Shown here: positions 18,948 through 27,827 of the stretch, in pieces
Layout: each line of letters starts with the position of its first letter
Numbering within the stretch: the stretch's first letter is position 1
Origin: Gluconobacter kondonii
Lineage (GTDB): Bacteria; Pseudomonadota; Alphaproteobacteria; Acetobacterales; Acetobacteraceae
Assembly: GCF_002723995.1 (NCBI RefSeq)
Contig: NZ_BEWP01000003.1
Location: 223,982-287,981, forward strand
Length of the DNA stretch: 64,000 bases
Direction: 5' to 3'
Program-made: the position numbers and the translations under genes
The notes under the pieces: model-generated
Seen by the model: the letters and a program-made list of their open reading frames with translations, nothing else
What the model was told of the DNA's origin: nothing
The model's database searches: none

Positions 18948-19885
18948 ACCGGCATCCGTGCCCGGGACAGACGGTCCAGAACCGCCATCCGCACAGCCAC
19001 GCCCATTTCAACCTGTTCGGAAATCACGCTCTGATCCGAATCCGCCACGTCCGAGGCGATTTCGACGCCACGGTTCATCGGTCCCGGATGCATAACCAGC
19101 GCGCCGGGTTTGGCCAGTGCAAGACGACGGCGGTCCAGCCCAAAGAAATGGAAATATTCCCGCGCGCTCGGCACCAGACCTGCCCCCATGCGCTCCTTCT
19201 GAAGGCGCAGGGACATGACGACATCCGCGCCATCCAGCGCCTTGTCCATGTCCGAATATAGCTCGACATTGCCGAGCTCAGCCATGGCCCTCGGCAGCAG
19301 CGTCGGCGGGCCGACCAGCCGCACCCGGTTTCCGAATGCCGTCAGCAGATGGATGTTGGAGCGCGCTACCCGGCTGTGCCCGACATCGCCGCAGATGGCG
19401 ACCGTGAGGCCCTCAAGGTGGCCGAAATGCCGGCGGATGGTCAGGGCATCTAGCAGCGCCTGTGTCGGATGTTCATGCGTGCCGTCGCCGGCATTGACGA
19501 CGCTGGCCTCGACTTTCTGCGACAGCAGAGCCGGGGCGCCGGACTGTGCGTGCCGGATGACCAGCAGGTCACAGCGCATGGCGTTCAGCGTCGCCGCCGT
19601 ATCCAGAAGCGTCTCGCCCTTGTTCACCGAACTTGTGGCGACGGACATGTTGATGACGTCCGCTCCAAGCCGCTTGCCCGCAAGTTCGAAACTCGTGCGG
19701 GTGCGGGTGCTGTCTTCGTAGAACAGGTTGATGACCGTCCGCCCCCGCAGCGCATCACGCGGCGCGGAGCGCGAACGGCTCAGCAGCGCATAGCTCTCCG
19801 CCAGATCGAGGAACGGCACGAGCTGTTCGGCCGACAGCCCCTCGATTCCCAGGAGATGCCGGGGGACGGAGGGCCGCTCAGCCAT
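18944..19885 (-). CDS. pyrB: Aspartate carbamoyltransferase catalytic subunit
   Basis: The product is 313 aa. It condenses carbamoyl phosphate and aspartate in the committed step of pyrimidine synthesis. Motifs are all present: [13 protein letters not shown] with the carbamoyl-phosphate loop, [20 protein letters not shown], and [11 protein letters not shown]. The ATG at 19885 overlaps the gltX stop by 8 nt and gives the family length; the longer frame starts with a TTG inside gltX. The next gene encodes a degenerate dihydroorotase, so the enzyme may be a PyrB-PyrC' dodecamer. No regulatory pyrI gene is seen. Confidence 0.95.
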   Translation of the reverse strand: MAERPSVPRHLLGIEGLSAEQLVPFLDLAESYALLSRSRSAPRDALRGRTVINLFYEDSTRTRTSFELAGKRLGADVINMSVATSSVNKGETLLDTAATLNAMRCDLLVIRHAQSGAPALLSQKVEASVVNAGDGTHEHPTQALLDALTIRRHFGHLEGLTVAICGDVGHSRVARSNIHLLTAFGNRVRLVGPPTLLPRAMAELGNVELYSDMDKALDGADVVMSLRLQKERMGAGLVPSAREYFHFFGLDRRRLALAKPGALVMHPGPMNRGVEIASDVADSDQSVISEQVEMGVAVRMAVLDRLSRARMPV

Positions 19886-21296
19886 CGTTGGACGCAGAGG
19901 CGAGAACGGCTGCAATGCGGGCCAGAACTTCGTCCTGTCCCAGCGCAGCGAGCGTCAGATCAATGCCCGGAGACGTCGTGGAGCCCGTCATGGCCGCGCG
20001 CAGCGGCTGGGCCACGGAGCCGAGCTTGATCTCGTGTTTTTCAGCATAGGCGCGCAGCGTTGCGTCGACGGTTTCGGGCGTGAAGTCCGCAAGCGCGGCC
20101 AAATCCTTGCCGACGCCCTGCAGAACGGTGCGTCCGTCCTCGCCTAGCAGCTTCTCGGCCTTGGGCGTGAAGGTCAGGGGCAGGGTGAAGCCTGCGAAAG
20201 CAGCATTGTCCGCCAGTTCTACGAGCGTCTTTGCACGCTCCTTGAGGCCTGGCATCATCGCAAGGATGCGCGCGCGGGTCTTGTCATCCGTCACAACGCC
20301 CTCGCGGCCTGCAAGGCGCTGCATAACGTCATCCGTCAGACGTGCATCGTCAGCCACACGCATCCAGATTCCGTTCAGATGCGCCAGCTTGACGTAATCC
20401 ATGCGGGACGGGGAGCGGCCAACGCCATCCAGATCGAACAGCTTGATCTGCTCTTCGCGGGACAGGACTTCGGCATCGCCATGACCCCAGCCCAGACGCA
20501 GCAGGTAGTTGCACAGGGCTTCCGGCAGATAGCCTTCCTCGCGGAAATCCACGACCGACTGTGCGCCATGTCGCTTGGACAGCTTGGCGCCGTCCGGCCC
20601 GTGGATCAGCGGCAGATGCGCGAAATGCGGCAGGTTCCAGCCCATGGCGCGGTAGATCATGGCCTGACGGAATGTGTTTGTCAGATGGTCGTCACCGCGC
20701 ATGACATGGGTGATGTCCATATCGTGATCGTCGACGACCACGGCATGCAGATAGGTCGGTGTGCCGTCCGAGCGCAGCAGGATCAGGTCGTCCATTTCGG
20801 AATTTGCGACCCGGACTTCGCCCTGCACCAGATCCTTGATGATCGTCTCGCCGTCACGCGGGGCCTTCAGACGCACGACATAGGGCGCACCGGCGGGTGC
20901 TTCGGACGGATCGCGGTCCCGCCAGGTGCCATCGTAACGGGGCGGGCGCTTCTCGGCCATGGCCTTCTCACGCATGGCGGTCAGTTCTTCGGGGGTGCAG
21001 AAGCACTTGTAGGCCTGACCCTTTTCCAGAAGCTCAAGCGCCACTTCCGTATGGCGATCCTGCCGCGCGGACTGGAAAACCGGTTCCGCATCCGCCTCGA
21101 TTCCCATCCAGGCCAGACCGTCAAAGATTACGTCCACGGCTTTTTGGGTGGAGCGTTCCTTGTCGGTATCCTCGATCCTCAGGAGGAATTCGCCGCCGTG
21201 ATGACGGGCAAAGAGGAAATTGAACAGGGCGGCGCGGGCGTTGCCGACATGCAGCAGACCCGTCGGGGAGGGGGCAAATCGCGTACGGATGGTCAT
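19878..21296 (-). CDS. gltX: Glutamyl-tRNA synthetase (class I)
   Basis: The product is 472 aa. It charges tRNA-Glu (and in many alphaproteobacteria tRNA-Gln as well). The ATP-binding HIGH-equivalent is [13 protein letters not shown] near residues 9-21, and the KMSKS-equivalent is KLSKRHGA near 240. A DNRL-like IEDTD motif lies near residue 42. The C-terminal half is the helical anticodon-binding domain. The start ATG 21296 matches the family N-terminus ([12 protein letters not shown]). It is the first gene of a minus-strand series gltX-pyrB-pyrC'-plsY-dprA-topA with overlaps or short gaps throughout. Confidence 0.96.
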   Translation of the reverse strand: MTIRTRFAPSPTGLLHVGNARAALFNFLFARHHGGEFLLRIEDTDKERSTQKAVDVIFDGLAWMGIEADAEPVFQSARQDRHTEVALELLEKGQAYKCFCTPEELTAMREKAMAEKRPPRYDGTWRDRDPSEAPAGAPYVVRLKAPRDGETIIKDLVQGEVRVANSEMDDLILLRSDGTPTYLHAVVVDDHDMDITHVMRGDDHLTNTFRQAMIYRAMGWNLPHFAHLPLIHGPDGAKLSKRHGAQSVVDFREEGYLPEALCNYLLRLGWGHGDAEVLSREEQIKLFDLDGVGRSPSRMDYVKLAHLNGIWMRVADDARLTDDVMQRLAGREGVVTDDKTRARILAMMPGLKERAKTLVELADNAAFAGFTLPLTFTPKAEKLLGEDGRTVLQGVGKDLAALADFTPETVDATLRAYAEKHEIKLGSVAQPLRAAMTGSTTSPGIDLTLAALGQDEVLARIAAVLASASNDG

Positions 21297-21474
21297 GCCG
21301 CCGTCATATCATGCTCTGACCCGCGCTTCCATCCGCCTGCGCCAGCGGGGGTGCGGCGCTCCGTCACGAGCCTGCGCTTTACAAAAAGCTAAGGTTCTTC
21401 AAGCGTGTGTGATTTCCAGCGGCCTCCCGAAGCGGCCTATTGTGACGTTCAATAGTCCGGGTGGTGCCTTTCCA

Positions 21475-22062
21475 ATGAACAGACGCGATTTTAATGCCCT
21501 GCTGGCAGGGCTGGGTCTGACCTTCGGAGAGGGGAAGATCCATCACGCCAGCGCCACGACCTCCCGTGTGGATGTCTTTACGCTGCGCGCCAATGACTGG
21601 GTTCCGAACAATCCGGAACTTCCTGTCATCGTCTATCGCAATGCGCTCGAAGCCGGGCCGGATCGCGAGACGGTGTATGAAGACCTGTTCAGCCGGAACG
21701 GCTGGCCGCCGCAGTGGCGCAACGGTGTCTATCCGTTTCATCACTATCACAGCCTTGGCCATGAAGTTCTCGGCTTTTCCAATGGTTCCGCACGCCTGAT
21801 GCTGGGAGGGCCGAACGCCCGGACGGTCGAGGTGCGCGGTGGCGATATTGCCGTGCTTCCGGCCGGAACGGGGCACTGCAATCTCGGATCGGATACGGAG
21901 TTCACCGTTATCGGCGCCTATCCGCCCAACCAGTCTTTCGACATCCTTCGCGCCGCCCCCACGGCGGAGCAGAGTGCCCGTATTCACGGCCTGCCCTTCC
22001 CGAAAACCGATCCGGTTCAGGGTGCCGCAGGTGTTCTCGCCCGGGAATGGCACCCATCATGA
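21475..22062 (+). CDS. Cupin-domain protein (YjlB-like) with Tat-like signal
   Basis: The product is 195 aa. The first 20 residues read NRRDFNALLAGLGL, resembling a twin-arginine signal. The rest is a cupin barrel similar to YjlB proteins: FHHYHSLGHEVLGF with candidate metal-binding His residues, then GDIAVLPAGTGHCNLG with the second cupin motif. The function is unknown. The ribosome site is weak (GGTGG about 9 nt upstream). The gene overlaps the next one by ATGA (22059-22062), so the two are translated together. It is divergent from gltX across 178 bp. Confidence 0.8.
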   Translation: MNRRDFNALLAGLGLTFGEGKIHHASATTSRVDVFTLRANDWVPNNPELPVIVYRNALEAGPDRETVYEDLFSRNGWPPQWRNGVYPFHHYHSLGHEVLGFSNGSARLMLGGPNARTVEVRGGDIAVLPAGTGHCNLGSDTEFTVIGAYPPNQSFDILRAAPTAEQSARIHGLPFPKTDPVQGAAGVLAREWHPS

Positions 22063-22784
22063 CGGGTTTTCCTCTCAGGCGCCGTCCGTTCCTTGCAGCG
22101 CTCGCGGGGCTGGCCACGGTCAGCAGCGCCAGTGCGGTCGAGGCGACGAGCCAGAAAATGCGGATCGGCATTATCGGCACAGGTCATGTCGGTACGACGC
22201 TAGCGGAGCTCTGGGTTCATGCGGGTTATCCCGTCATGGTGTCGTCGCGCTCCCTGAGCGAGGCGCAGTCTCTGGCCACCTCTCTGGGCCCGCTCGCCAC
22301 GGCCGGAACCCCGGCGCAGGCGGCGGCTTATGGCGATGTGGTGGTGCTGGCCGTCCCCTATGGCGCTATTCCGCAGCTCGGCCCGCAGCTCAGCCGGACG
22401 TTGTTGGACAAGGTCGTGCTTGATCCGTCCAATCCCTATCCCTGGCGGGATGGGGCGATTGCGGATACGGCGCAGCGGGACGGGGCAGGGGTGACGACAC
22501 AGCGTTACTTCCCTTCGGCGCATGTGGTGCGGGCGTTTAATTCCATCGACATGACCACGCTGCGTTCCGAGGCGCATCGCGCTTCGCCGCTTCTGGCGGT
22601 TCCGGTGGCGGGGGATGATGCGCAGGCCGTGTCGCAGGTGACGATGCTGGTGAAGGCGGCCGGATTCGACCCTGTCGTGACCGGCAATCTTGCGACCGCA
22701 AGGTTGTTTCAGCCGGGAAGTGCCGGGTTCGAGCTTGAGCGGGATGCTGCGGGTCTGAAACAGGTACTGCATCTTCCTCAATAG
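22059..22784 (+). CDS. F420/NADP-type Rossmann oxidoreductase with Tat-like signal
   Basis: The product is 241 aa from ATG 22059. The N-terminus PLRRRPFLAALAGLATVSSASA looks like a Tat signal peptide. It is followed directly by a Rossmann fold with IGIIGTGHVGTTLAE (GxGxxG) and SSRS at the end of beta-2, as in NADPH-dependent F420 reductases and related NADP oxidoreductases. VVLAVPYGAIP and VVRAFNS are further family landmarks. The substrate and cofactor are unknown. A nucleotide-dependent enzyme exported by Tat would have to carry its cofactor through the membrane in folded form, as glucose-fructose oxidoreductase does. It is translationally coupled to the cupin gene. Confidence 0.8.
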   Translation: MTGFPLRRRPFLAALAGLATVSSASAVEATSQKMRIGIIGTGHVGTTLAELWVHAGYPVMVSSRSLSEAQSLATSLGPLATAGTPAQAAAYGDVVVLAVPYGAIPQLGPQLSRTLLDKVVLDPSNPYPWRDGAIADTAQRDGAGVTTQRYFPSAHVVRAFNSIDMTTLRSEAHRASPLLAVPVAGDDAQAVSQVTMLVKAAGFDPVVTGNLATARLFQPGSAGFELERDAAGLKQVLHLPQ

Positions 22785-22856
22785 ATTGGGCCGCAGGAGG
22801 TGCTGACCTTAATCGGGGAGGCGCGTCCTGCGGAAAAATCCGTTACGGTTCTGTTT

Positions 22857-24977
22857 GTGAAGACAGAACCCCTTTCCGTCCCGGACCTCGATCCGCGCCG
22901 TCAGATGATCTGCTGGCTTCCGGTCGCGGTCGGGCTCGGGGCCGTGTTCTATCTCGCCCTGCCGTTTGAGCCTTCCATAGTATCTGTTGTGTTTGGCACC
23001 CTTCTGATGGGTCTGTCAGGGGCGGCGTGTCTCCGGTGGGGCTGGCAGCGGCTGTTTCCGCGTTTGCTGGGGTTTACGCTGCTTGCTTTTGCAACCGGTT
23101 TTGGTGATCTGGTTTTTCAGGCCCGGATGCAGCCGCCCATGCCGGTGTTGCCGACCCATGCCACCGTTCTGACGGGCCGCGTACAGTCGCTGGAAATCCT
23201 GCCGCCCCGGAATGATGACGAAGATGATGGGCATCGCATCACTCTGGCCGATGCCGTGTTCGACACGCCCGTCGATGCCGGAATGGCACCGTTACGGCGC
23301 ACGTTGCATATTCGCCTGCGGGACGATGACGATCTGTTGCCCGAGCCGGGAAGCACGATCAGCCTGCGTGCTATGTTGCGACCGCCGCCACCGCCGTCAT
23401 GGCCCGGCGGACGCGATCTTCAGCGCGAGGCATGGTTTTCGGGACTGGCGGGAAGCGGTTATGCGCTGGGGCCGGTTAGTCTTTCAGGCGCAGCGGTCCG
23501 GGTTTCATGGATCGAGAGTTTGCGCGAGTCTGTTGCGTTCCGCACTGCGGCTGTGCTGCCTGACCAGACCGCAGCCATTGCGGCCACGCTTCTGGCCGGT
23601 GAAGCCGGGGGCATTGACCAGCAGACGCGGGAAGCATTTTCCGCATCCGGGCTGGCGCATCTTCTGGCCGTTGCAGGGCTGCATCTGGGGCTTGTGATGG
23701 CGGCTGTGATCGTGACGTTGCGCTGTGGTCTGGCATCGATTGAATATGTTGCTCTGCGCTTGCCCTGTCGGCAGATCGCCGCCGTTTGCGGGCTGCTGGC
23801 CGGGGCGGGCTATGTGCTGTTGACGGGCGCGCATCTACCCAGCCTGCGGGCGCTGGGCATGGCGAGCCTCGTGACGCTGGCCATCGTGACCGGGCGGCGC
23901 GTTCTGTCCATGCGGTCTTTGTCCATCGTGGCGCTGCTGATCCTGCTGGTTTCGCCGGTTTCGGTTGTGGATGTGTCGTTCCAGATGTCTTTCGCCGCCG
24001 TGATGGGGCTGATTGCGGGCTATGGCGCACTGCGCGAACCGCTCATGCGTCTGCGCGGGGAAGGGCAGTGGTATCGGGTTGCCGCGTCTTATGGCGCGGC
24101 CCTGACGCTGACGAGCCTTCTCGCCGGGTTGGCGACGTTGCCCGTCAGCATGGCGCATTTCGGGGCGTTTCAGCCGTGGTTTGTGCTGGCCAATCTTGCG
24201 GCCGTGCCGCTGGCGGCTGTCTGGATCATGCCGGTTGGGCTTCTGGCGCTTGTTGCCATGCCGTTTCATGCCGAAGCGCCGTTTCTGAAACTCATGGGTG
24301 TGGGCATCCGCATCGTACAGGCGCTGGCGGAGCGGGTGGCGGCGTTTCCGATGGCGCATCAGCCTGTTCCGGCCATGCCGGGCTGGGGGCTGCTGCTTGT
24401 GATGCTTGGGCTCTGCTTCCTGTGTCTGTGGAAAGGCCGGATTGCTCTTGCCGGTCTGCTCCCGGTGGTGATCGGGGTGGCGTCGATCTGGCTGGCCCCG
24501 AAGCCTGATATTTTCGTGTCGGCGGATGCGGGGCTGATGGCGGTGCATCGCTCGGATGTGTTTCTGGTTGGTCCGCATTCCGGTCTGGAACGGCGCACGC
24601 TGGAAGACTGGAAACAGGCTCTGGCGCTTCCGGTGGCGCCGCTGCCGCCGGACTGTCTGGCGGGTCTGTGCCGGATCAGCATTGGCGCGCAGACTGTGCT
24701 GCTGCGTCCGCATGATTTATCGGACGGTGCTCATCTCCCGACGGTGCAGCAATGTGACGGGGTGAGCCTGTTCATCAGCGCCTCTCCCGCTCGCAAAGGC
24801 TGTGCGGATGTGCCGTTTATTGACCGGTTTTCGGTCTGGCGCGACGGGGCTTATGCCGTGTTGGCCGGACGTGCCCTCACGATTGTTTCGGATCGGAGCT
24901 GGCGTGGAAACCGACTCTGGGTGCCGCCCGTGGGTTGGCACGGCATGCCGAACCTGCCGCTGGCTCAGTCCGAGTAA
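22857..24977 (+). CDS. comEC: ComEC/Rec2 family membrane protein
   Basis: The product is about 706 aa from the GTG at 22857. It is a polytopic inner-membrane protein related to the DNA-uptake channel ComEC. The N-terminal part has a DUF4131-like soluble segment (residues about 90-180), then the competence domain with the signature GLAHLLAVAGLHLGLV, and many membrane helices. The C-terminal region after residue 540 is short and lacks the metallo-beta-lactamase motif HxHxDH of longer ComEC proteins. The start is unresolved: the frame is open from GTG 22800, which is directly against AGGAG, and no candidate has a well-spaced ribosome site. Confidence 0.83.
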   Translation: MKTEPLSVPDLDPRRQMICWLPVAVGLGAVFYLALPFEPSIVSVVFGTLLMGLSGAACLRWGWQRLFPRLLGFTLLAFATGFGDLVFQARMQPPMPVLPTHATVLTGRVQSLEILPPRNDDEDDGHRITLADAVFDTPVDAGMAPLRRTLHIRLRDDDDLLPEPGSTISLRAMLRPPPPPSWPGGRDLQREAWFSGLAGSGYALGPVSLSGAAVRVSWIESLRESVAFRTAAVLPDQTAAIAATLLAGEAGGIDQQTREAFSASGLAHLLAVAGLHLGLVMAAVIVTLRCGLASIEYVALRLPCRQIAAVCGLLAGAGYVLLTGAHLPSLRALGMASLVTLAIVTGRRVLSMRSLSIVALLILLVSPVSVVDVSFQMSFAAVMGLIAGYGALREPLMRLRGEGQWYRVAASYGAALTLTSLLAGLATLPVSMAHFGAFQPWFVLANLAAVPLAAVWIMPVGLLALVAMPFHAEAPFLKLMGVGIRIVQALAERVAAFPMAHQPVPAMPGWGLLLVMLGLCFLCLWKGRIALAGLLPVVIGVASIWLAPKPDIFVSADAGLMAVHRSDVFLVGPHSGLERRTLEDWKQALALPVAPLPPDCLAGLCRISIGAQTVLLRPHDLSDGAHLPTVQQCDGVSLFISASPARKGCADVPFIDRFSVWRDGAYAVLAGRALTIVSDRSWRGNRLWVPPVGWHGMPNLPLAQSE

Positions 24978-24988
24978 GGCCTGAATTT

Positions 24989-25687
24989 TCAGGCTGTGGC
25001 TGTTTTCCGTGCGGGCGGGGCCGCCATGCGTTTGTCCGGATACAGGCACCATGTTGTGGCTGGGCAGCGCCAGCATTCGGGCGCGCGGGCCTTGCAGACA
25101 TAGCGCCCGTGCAGGATCAGCCAGTGATGCGCCGGGCGGAGCATGTCTTTCGGGATACGGGCGACCAGCCCGTCCTCGACCTGTCGCACGGTTTTGCCGG
25201 GGGCCAGACCGGTGCGGTTACCGATGCGGAAGATGTGGGTATCGACTGCCATCGTATCCGCGCCGAATGCGACATTCATCACGACATTCGCCGTCTTGCG
25301 CCCCACACCGGCCAGCGCTTCGAGCGAAGCACGGTCGGAGGGGACCTGTCCGCCGTGACGCTCCAGCAACTGATGGCAGAGCAGGTCCACGTTATGCGCT
25401 TTCGCCCGCCACAGGCCGATGGTGCGGATGTGTCGCGCAATGCCCTCTTCGCCGATGGCTGCCATGGAGGTTGGGTCGGGGGCTTCCTCGAACAGGCCTT
25501 TGGTCGCTTTGTTGACGGATTTGTCCGTCGCTTGTGCTGAGAGCACGACGCTTACCAGAAGTTCGAACGGATTGCGGAACACCAGTTCGCTTTCCGCATC
25601 GGGATTGGCTTCGGCCAGTGCCGTGATGAAGGCTTTGGCGGCCGCCTTGCTCATGGCCCGCTTGGCGGTTGCGGGGGCATCGGTCAT
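24989..25687 (-). CDS. nth: Endonuclease III
   Basis: The product is 232 aa. This base-excision repair DNA glycosylase/AP lyase removes oxidised pyrimidines. The helix-hairpin-helix LEALAGVGRKTANVV includes the catalytic Lys, and the catalytic Asp is in VDTHIFR. The C-terminal [4Fe-4S] loop has the exact spacing C-x6-C-x2-C-x5-C (CKARAPECWRCPATTWC). ATG 25687 has GGAG 8 nt upstream. The frame stays open far upstream, but that part is antisense to the ABC transporter gene and is not coding. The gene converges on comEC with an 11-bp gap. Confidence 0.96.
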   Translation of the reverse strand: MTDAPATAKRAMSKAAAKAFITALAEANPDAESELVFRNPFELLVSVVLSAQATDKSVNKATKGLFEEAPDPTSMAAIGEEGIARHIRTIGLWRAKAHNVDLLCHQLLERHGGQVPSDRASLEALAGVGRKTANVVMNVAFGADTMAVDTHIFRIGNRTGLAPGKTVRQVEDGLVARIPKDMLRPAHHWLILHGRYVCKARAPECWRCPATTWCLYPDKRMAAPPARKTATA

Positions 25688-25852
25688 GACGGGCACTCCA
25701 AGAGGGTGTGTTGCCGGGGGTGTGTTGCGTCTGGTCCAGACACACAGCAAGATACGGCAAAGTTCTGAAAACTCCATGCCATCACACCCCATGCCATTAC
25801 ACCGTGGCCGGTTCTGCATGACATCGCAGACCGGCAGACGGCGGAGCGCCCT

Positions 25853-27703
25853 GTGCCTGATACCGTTTCCGATACCCCTCTTCCCATGAGTCGCCAGCAA
25901 CAGGAGGGCCGCAAGCAGGAAGTGTCCTTCACGGACGTCCTGTCTTTCGTCTGTAGCCGCTGGTGTGATCATCCTCTTCTGCTGGCCAAGACCCTCGGCG
26001 GCGTTGCCCTCGCCACGCTGGCCGATGTCTGCACGCCGGTTCTCGCAGGCCGTCTGGTGGAGGATATTTCCCGCCATGCCGCTGGCCCGGCTGTGGAGAA
26101 AACTTCGGAACTGCTGCATCTGCGCGATGATGCGGGACTGATGGTCGCGGGGCTGATCGTGCTGGGGCTGGTGGGGCTGTTCGGCCGCCGCTCCTCCTTC
26201 ATCGGGATTTCGCATCTCACGCTTGCCATCATGCACCGCGTTGCCAATCAGGCGTTCGATCGGGTGCAGCGGTTCTCGACGGATTGGCATGCCAACAACT
26301 TCGCGGGTTCGACCGTCCGCAAGCTGACGCGTGGGATCTGGGCGATTGATACGCTGGACGATACGCTCCTGCTTCTGATCGCGCCGGAAGTGCTGGTTCT
26401 GGGTGGGACGACGGCGGTTCTTATGGTCCGCTCGCCGCTGATGGGGTCGGTTCTGGCGGTTTCGGTGGTGCTGTTCGCTATGCTCTCCATCCTGCTGACC
26501 TTGCGCTATGTCGCGCCGACCGCCCGCGCGTCCAATGAATGGGACACGAAAATGGGTGCGGCCATGGCGGATGCCGTGACCTGCAATCCGGTCGTTAAGG
26601 CATTCGGTGCGGAAAACCGCGAGGACGACCGGCTCGACAGCATCATCCGGGGCTGGCGTCAGCGCACACTGACGACATGGGTCCGGGGCACGAATAGCGC
26701 CAATCTTCAGGCTCTGGCCTCGCTTGCCATGCGGATGCTGCTGATCGGGCTGGCTGTCTGGCTGTGGTGGGGAGGGAACGCTGGTCCGGGGGATGTGGCT
26801 TATGTTCTGACCATGATGTTCCTCGTGCAGGGGTATCTGCGCGATCTGGGGCAGCAGGTCAGTCAGGTGCAGCGTTCGGTCAATGAAATGGAGGAACTCG
26901 TGGCGATTTTCCGCCGCGATCCCGCCATTCAGGATGCAAACGATGCCCAGACGGCCCGTTTCACAACAGGGGCGATCCACTTCGAGCATGTGGACTTCCA
27001 GTATCCGGGGCAGGCTAAACCGCTTTACCACGACCTGAGCATTGACATCGCGCCGGGCTCCCGCGTGGCGCTTGTCGGGCCGAGCGGATCGGGTAAGACG
27101 ACCCTGACCAAGCTGCTTCAGCGCCTTTATGACGTGAATGGCGGGCGGATTGTGGTGGACGGGCAGGATATCGCGCATGTGACGCAGGATTCCCTGCGTT
27201 CGCATATCGCCATCGTTCCGCAGGAACCGGTGCTGTTTCATCGCACGCTTGCGGAAAACATCGCCTATGCGCGCCCCGATGCGAGCCGCGCCGAGATCGA
27301 AGACGCCGCCCGTCTGGCCAACGCAGCGCCGTTCATCGAGCGGCTGCCCGAGGGTTACGAAACCATGGTCGGAGAGCGCGGCGTGAAGCTTTCGGGCGGT
27401 GAGCGCCAGCGTGTTGCCATCGCCCGCGCCTTTCTGGCCGATGCGCCCATTCTGATTTTCGACGAAGCGACATCCAGTCTCGATTCCGAGTCCGAATCCC
27501 TTGTGCAGGACGCGATGCGTCGCCTGATGCAGAACCGGACCGTCATCGTCGTGGCGCATCGTCTTTCGACCGTTATGGAACTGGACCGCATTCTCGTGTT
27601 CAGTCAGGGCGCGCTGAAAGAAGACGGAACGCACGCCGAACTGATCACGCGCGAGGGCGGGATCTACCGCCGCCTGTTCGAGCTTCAGTCGCTGGAGGGC
27701 TGA
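25853..27703 (+). CDS. ABC exporter, fused membrane and ATPase domains
   Basis: The product is 616 aa. It is a half-transporter of the MsbA/ATM1 type, with six membrane segments in the first 340 residues and a nucleotide-binding domain after that. The ATPase has Walker A GPSGSGKTT, a Q-loop (IVPQEPVLFH), the signature LSGGERQRVAIARA and Walker B ILIFDEATSSLDSE. It probably works as a homodimer exporting a lipid, peptide or drug; the substrate cannot be read from sequence. GTG 25853 is chosen because GGAG lies 6 nt upstream; the first ATG (25886) has no ribosome site. The gene is divergent from nth. Confidence 0.92.
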   Translation: MPDTVSDTPLPMSRQQQEGRKQEVSFTDVLSFVCSRWCDHPLLLAKTLGGVALATLADVCTPVLAGRLVEDISRHAAGPAVEKTSELLHLRDDAGLMVAGLIVLGLVGLFGRRSSFIGISHLTLAIMHRVANQAFDRVQRFSTDWHANNFAGSTVRKLTRGIWAIDTLDDTLLLLIAPEVLVLGGTTAVLMVRSPLMGSVLAVSVVLFAMLSILLTLRYVAPTARASNEWDTKMGAAMADAVTCNPVVKAFGAENREDDRLDSIIRGWRQRTLTTWVRGTNSANLQALASLAMRMLLIGLAVWLWWGGNAGPGDVAYVLTMMFLVQGYLRDLGQQVSQVQRSVNEMEELVAIFRRDPAIQDANDAQTARFTTGAIHFEHVDFQYPGQAKPLYHDLSIDIAPGSRVALVGPSGSGKTTLTKLLQRLYDVNGGRIVVDGQDIAHVTQDSLRSHIAIVPQEPVLFHRTLAENIAYARPDASRAEIEDAARLANAAPFIERLPEGYETMVGERGVKLSGGERQRVAIARAFLADAPILIFDEATSSLDSESESLVQDAMRRLMQNRTVIVVAHRLSTVMELDRILVFSQGALKEDGTHAELITREGGIYRRLFELQSLEG

Positions 27704-27711
27704 GGCCGGAC

Positions 27712-27732
27712 GGGAAAGTCGGCATCTTTCCC
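27712..27732. terminator. Hairpin after the ABC exporter gene
   Basis: A 7-bp perfect stem (GGGAAAG / CTTTCCC) with a 7-nt loop lies just past the exporter stop. No T run follows, so it is a weak terminator candidate only. Confidence 0.3.
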
Positions 27733-27827
27733 GGTCTGGGGGCGTTTCGTCCTTCATGCACGTTTCCGCCCGGATCACAGGATGCCCGATAAAGAAGCTC
27801 GGCGGGAGCTATACAGGAGACCGCCGC

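Noticed and set aside
25688..27778. Long minus-strand extension of the nth frame (about 690 codons)
   Set aside because: It lies antisense to the ABC exporter, is rich in His/Arg/Gln as expected for a high-G+C shadow frame, and the real nth start at 25687 has a good ribosome site.
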